64,000 nt of DNA from Terriglobia bacterium (GTDB taxonomy: Bacteria; Acidobacteriota; Terriglobia; Bryobacterales; UBA6623): positions 143,763-207,762 of the forward strand of contig VXMF01000008.1 of assembly GCA_009841225.1 (NCBI GenBank), read 5' to 3'. Under the pieces are notes generated by a model, which was not told the DNA's origin, ran no database searches, and worked only from the letters and a program-made list of their open reading frames with translations. Below, one piece after another: positions 61,197-64,000 of this stretch. The translations under genes and the position numbers were made by a program. Numbering within the stretch: the stretch's first letter is position 1; every line of letters begins with the position of its first letter.

Positions 61197-63911
61197 ATGC
61201 GCCGCATACCGAACCCGCCGGTCATCGCTGCTCTCAGCGTGCTGCTGCTCGGCGGTCCGCTGCCCGCCGAAACCGGGGACGAGTACTTCGAGAAGCGCGT
61301 CCGCCCGCTGCTGTTCCAGCACTGCAGCCAATGTCACGGCGAGAAGCTTCAGACAGCGGGTATCGATTTCCGCAGTCCGGACACCGTGATCGGCGGCGCC
61401 GTCGTAAGCGGGGACGAATCCAGCCCGCTCATACGAGCCGTCCGCTACGAGAGTTCGATCAAGATGCCGCCAGGCTCGAAGCTGCCGCAAGAAGCGATTG
61501 GAACGCTGGTCGACTGGGTTCGCATGGGCGCTCCGTGGCCAGGTTACGAGCCGGCCGAAATAGCCGAGGCAGACGTTGACGAAGAAGCGCCCCAAAGCAG
61601 CCATTGGGCATTCCAGCCAATCTCGGACCCGCTAGTGCCCGATATCGGCGAGTCCGCTTGGGTACGGAACGATATCGATAGATTCGTCTTGGCAAGTCTG
61701 CGCCAAGCAGGCCTCGAGCCTGCGCCTCCGGTTGCAAAGCTGGCGCTGCTACGGCGGGCCAAGTTCGACCTGCAAGGCCTGCCGCCCGACAAAGAGGAGG
61801 TCCGGCGCTTCGCCGATGACATTTCCCCGGATGCGTTCCGAAACGTGGTGGACGACTTTCTGAACTCTCCGCACTACGGGGAGCGCTGGGGACGGCACTG
61901 GCTGGATGTCGCCCGCTACGCGGATTCGACGGGCGTTGACGAGGACCACCCCTTCGGAGACTCGTGGCGCTACCGCGACTACGTGGTGGCCGCCTTCAAC
62001 GACGACCTGCCTTTCGATCAGTTCGTGCGGGAACAGATCGCGGGAGACCTGCTGGCCGCCCCGGAGGGTGCCCCAGTCAACACGCGAGGAGTGGTGGCCA
62101 CTGGCTTCCTCGCTCTCGGGCCTATGGCGTTGGCGCAGCGCGACCCGATTCAGAAAAAGTACGACGTGGTGGACGAGCAGATCGACACCACATCCAAGGC
62201 GTTCCTAGGCCTCACGGTCGCCTGCGCGCGGTGCCACGACCACAAGTTCGATCCCATCCTCACGAGCGACTACTACGCCCTGGCCGGCATATTCGCCAGC
62301 ACGCGGACGTTCGACGACTGGCGCCGGAACGGCTCTCGCTACCACAAAGAGCCCTTGGTCGCGCCGGACGTGTACCGGCGCTACAAGCAGGCCGCCGATG
62401 CGCTGGAGCGCCTTGAGCGCATCCGCAGGATCGCTCTCCAAGCCGCCAAGCTGCGCTACGTTGCAACCGGTCCCGCGACCCGGATCGCAGACCACATGCG
62501 CGCCTCAGCCGGTGACCTGCCCGAGAACGGACTGCACGCTGAAACCATCGAATGGTTCCGCGCCTATCTAGAGCCACGTCCGAGCCCGCGAAAACACCTT
62601 GCCCCGTGGCGCGAAGACTCAGCAGACAGGTCGGCCGTAGCCGCCGCGCTCCAAACGGCGCTGATCCAGACCCTGCAGGCCCGTCTGACGCTATACGAAG
62701 CCTGGGTCGAGGAGGCGCTGGAAGCGGCTCGAGGCGAGGGCGACCGAGAGCTGCCGGAATTGCCCACCGGCCTGCCCACGTCCCCCTTCTTCGGCGACTT
62801 GTTCGACGATGGCGGACCGTTCGATCTCGACACGGACGACATCAAGGACCGTTTCGCTGCCCAGGATAGCCAACGGGTCGCGACACTCGACACAGAGATC
62901 GCGCAAGGCCGCGCGGCGCTGCCGGAAGGGCCTCCGATGGCGAACAGCGTGGCCGAAGGCGAGCCGGTGCGACAGCGCATTTTCCGCCGAGGGCAGCACA
63001 AGAACCCCGGGCCGCTCGTCCCCAAGCGCTTTCCGCTCGTGCTGGCAGGCGACGACCAGCCCGAAGTGCCGGCCGGCAGCGGTCGCTTGGAACTCGCCAG
63101 CTGGATCTCCTCCGCGCAGAATCCGCTGACGGCGAGAGTGATCGTGAACCGAGTCTGGCTCTGGCACTTTGGCGAAGGGTTGGTACGCACGCCCAACAAC
63201 TACGGCCTCCGTGGCGAGTCCCCGACGCACCCGCAGTTGCTCGACTGGCTCGCTCGCCGCTTCGTCGCCAGCGGCTGGTCGATCAAGGCTCTGCACCGCC
63301 TGATCATGGACTCGGCCACCTACCGCATGAGCAGCGCTATCTCCGATGAGGCGTTCCGGCTGGATCCCGAGAACGGGCTGTGGTCCCGTTTCGAGCGGAG
63401 ACGGCTGACCATCGAAGAGCTGCGCGACAGCTATTTGCAGATCAGCGGCCGACTCGATCCTGCGGTCGGGGGTAACACGGACCTCGACGCTGGCGGTCTG
63501 GTCGAATTCGACCGCAACAACCGTCGCATCGACCCGGACGACTACACGCGCCGGAGTCTGTATCTGCCGCTAATGCGCAACAAGCTGCCCAACCTGCTGG
63601 GACTGTTCGATTTCGGCGATGCCACCACCGCCAACGGGAAGCGGTCCGTGACCAATGTCGCGCCACAGGCGCTATATCTGATGAACAGCGATTTCGCACA
63701 GAGCGCGGCGCAGGGTGTTGCGAGCCGGTTGAACGGATCGGACGCGGACCGCATCCGCCAAGCGTACCGCTCAGTGTTGGCTCGCCCGCCCTCAGAACAG
63801 GAGAGCGATGGAGCACTGCAATACGTCCAGGCCCGCGCGGGCCAAGAGGCTGCTTGGACGAGCCTGTGCAAGGTCCTGCTGGCGTCCAACGAGTTTCACT
63901 ACGTCGAATAG
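61197..63911 (+). CDS. Planctomycete cytochrome PSCyt1-DUF1549-DUF1553 protein
   Basis: 904 residues with signal peptide (VIAALSVLLLGGPLPAET). PSCyt1 heme motif CSQCHGEKLQT near residue 45, DUF1549 (WAFQPI, RNDIDRFVLASL, RRAKFDLQGLPP, HYGERWGRHWLDVARYADS, second heme CARCHDHKFDPI) and DUF1553 (ASWISSAQNPLTARVIVNRVW, TPNNYGLRGESPTHPQLLDW). Such proteins usually pair with a DUF1501 partner downstream, here probably beyond the edge. ATG 61197 is 20 codons into the open frame, at the signal. Role in polymer use or extracellular redox is unproven. Confidence 0.92.
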   Translation: MRRIPNPPVIAALSVLLLGGPLPAETGDEYFEKRVRPLLFQHCSQCHGEKLQTAGIDFRSPDTVIGGAVVSGDESSPLIRAVRYESSIKMPPGSKLPQEAIGTLVDWVRMGAPWPGYEPAEIAEADVDEEAPQSSHWAFQPISDPLVPDIGESAWVRNDIDRFVLASLRQAGLEPAPPVAKLALLRRAKFDLQGLPPDKEEVRRFADDISPDAFRNVVDDFLNSPHYGERWGRHWLDVARYADSTGVDEDHPFGDSWRYRDYVVAAFNDDLPFDQFVREQIAGDLLAAPEGAPVNTRGVVATGFLALGPMALAQRDPIQKKYDVVDEQIDTTSKAFLGLTVACARCHDHKFDPILTSDYYALAGIFASTRTFDDWRRNGSRYHKEPLVAPDVYRRYKQAADALERLERIRRIALQAAKLRYVATGPATRIADHMRASAGDLPENGLHAETIEWFRAYLEPRPSPRKHLAPWREDSADRSAVAAALQTALIQTLQARLTLYEAWVEEALEAARGEGDRELPELPTGLPTSPFFGDLFDDGGPFDLDTDDIKDRFAAQDSQRVATLDTEIAQGRAALPEGPPMANSVAEGEPVRQRIFRRGQHKNPGPLVPKRFPLVLAGDDQPEVPAGSGRLELASWISSAQNPLTARVIVNRVWLWHFGEGLVRTPNNYGLRGESPTHPQLLDWLARRFVASGWSIKALHRLIMDSATYRMSSAISDEAFRLDPENGLWSRFERRRLTIEELRDSYLQISGRLDPAVGGNTDLDAGGLVEFDRNNRRIDPDDYTRRSLYLPLMRNKLPNLLGLFDFGDATTANGKRSVTNVAPQALYLMNSDFAQSAAQGVASRLNGSDADRIRQAYRSVLARPPSEQESDGALQYVQARAGQEAAWTSLCKVLLASNEFHYVE

Positions 63912-64000
63912 GATGAGACCTGCCAGTGGTCGCTGGGGCAGCCCCCCGGCAGGCCATCAGTGCTAGCCTGTTGAAGGCATGTCGGGCCGCGTACCGCTTT

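Noticed and set aside
63979-64000. ATG near the right edge that could begin a new gene
   Set aside because: Only seven codons are visible; cannot be supported. A DUF1501 partner of the PSCyt gene would be expected here.
1-64000. tRNA, rRNA, CRISPR array, insertion sequence
   Set aside because: I scanned the gene-free stretches for T-arm-like GTTCGA motifs, regularly spaced repeats and transposase motifs and found none that hold up.

Overview
The window is GC-rich, densely coded bacterial DNA. Its gene content points to an Acidobacteriota-like free-living heterotroph: an ASPIC/UnbV protein end, DUF1552 and DUF1592-type planctomycete/acidobacterial cytochrome proteins, a PSCyt1-DUF1549-DUF1553 protein, a MerR-TPR fusion, an alternative-complex-III-like operon, and many Tat-exported or lipoprotein enzymes. 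That assignment is an inference; there is no rRNA or phylogenetic marker analysis behind it. I see no CRISPR array, insertion sequence, tRNA or rRNA.

Layout. 1-7.9 kb: UnbV end, DegT-type aminotransferase, KDPG aldolase, glycosyltransferase 9, orphan MetW, exported S51 peptidase, EEP-family phosphatase/nuclease, RsmE and DUF4202. 7.9-13.3 kb: a five-gene respiratory operon (pentaheme cytochrome, molybdopterin-fold protein, 15-Cys iron-sulfur protein, NrfD membrane protein, DUF3341) resembling ActABCD of alternative complex III. It has no ActE/F and B1 and B2 are separate genes. 13.3-15.4 kb: a Fic AMP-transferase gene set between gene-free stretches. 15.4-26.5 kb: exported catabolic and hydrolytic genes (sugar isomerase fold, DUF1552/DUF1592 pair, M23 peptidase, metallophosphoesterase-sulfatase-YHYH cluster, SdpI-like protein). 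26.6-38.6 kb: housekeeping genes, namely HAD dehalogenase, MerR-TPR regulator, zinc-ribbon membrane protein, a topoisomerase III-RecQ fusion, MeaB plus methylmalonyl-CoA epimerase, a GAF-SpoIIE phosphatase and hemE-hemG. 38.7-44.9 kb: small zinc-ribbon protein, DinB-like and DUF1080-like exported proteins, Tat aldo/keto reductase, a rhodanese lipoprotein with an in-frame UGA at the catalytic cysteine, a Gfo/Idh/MocA oxidoreductase and a cyclase. 45.0-48.2 kb: an AT-rich promoter with a terminator-ended ~120-nt RNA, then cytochrome c, a Tat-exported ThDP enzyme and an unknown protein. 48.2-64 kb: amidohydrolase, epoxide hydrolase, NmrA-like protein, asd, SPL-type radical SAM protein, accD-folC-plsC-xylB, an EF-hand alpha/beta hydrolase and the PSCyt protein.

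Most notable. (1) A probable selenoprotein, the rhodanese at 41446-41892: UGA replaces exactly the catalytic Cys and the reading frame resumes with an intact rhodanese C-terminus. (2) A single polypeptide joining type IA topoisomerase and RecQ helicase. (3) A structured RNA with its own promoter and a strong terminator at 45061-45181. (4) An alternative-complex-III-like operon that looks intermediate between molybdoenzymes and ACIII. (5) A ThDP-dependent enzyme with a Tat signal next to a cytochrome c, suggesting periplasmic 2-oxoacid or aldehyde chemistry coupled to electron transfer.
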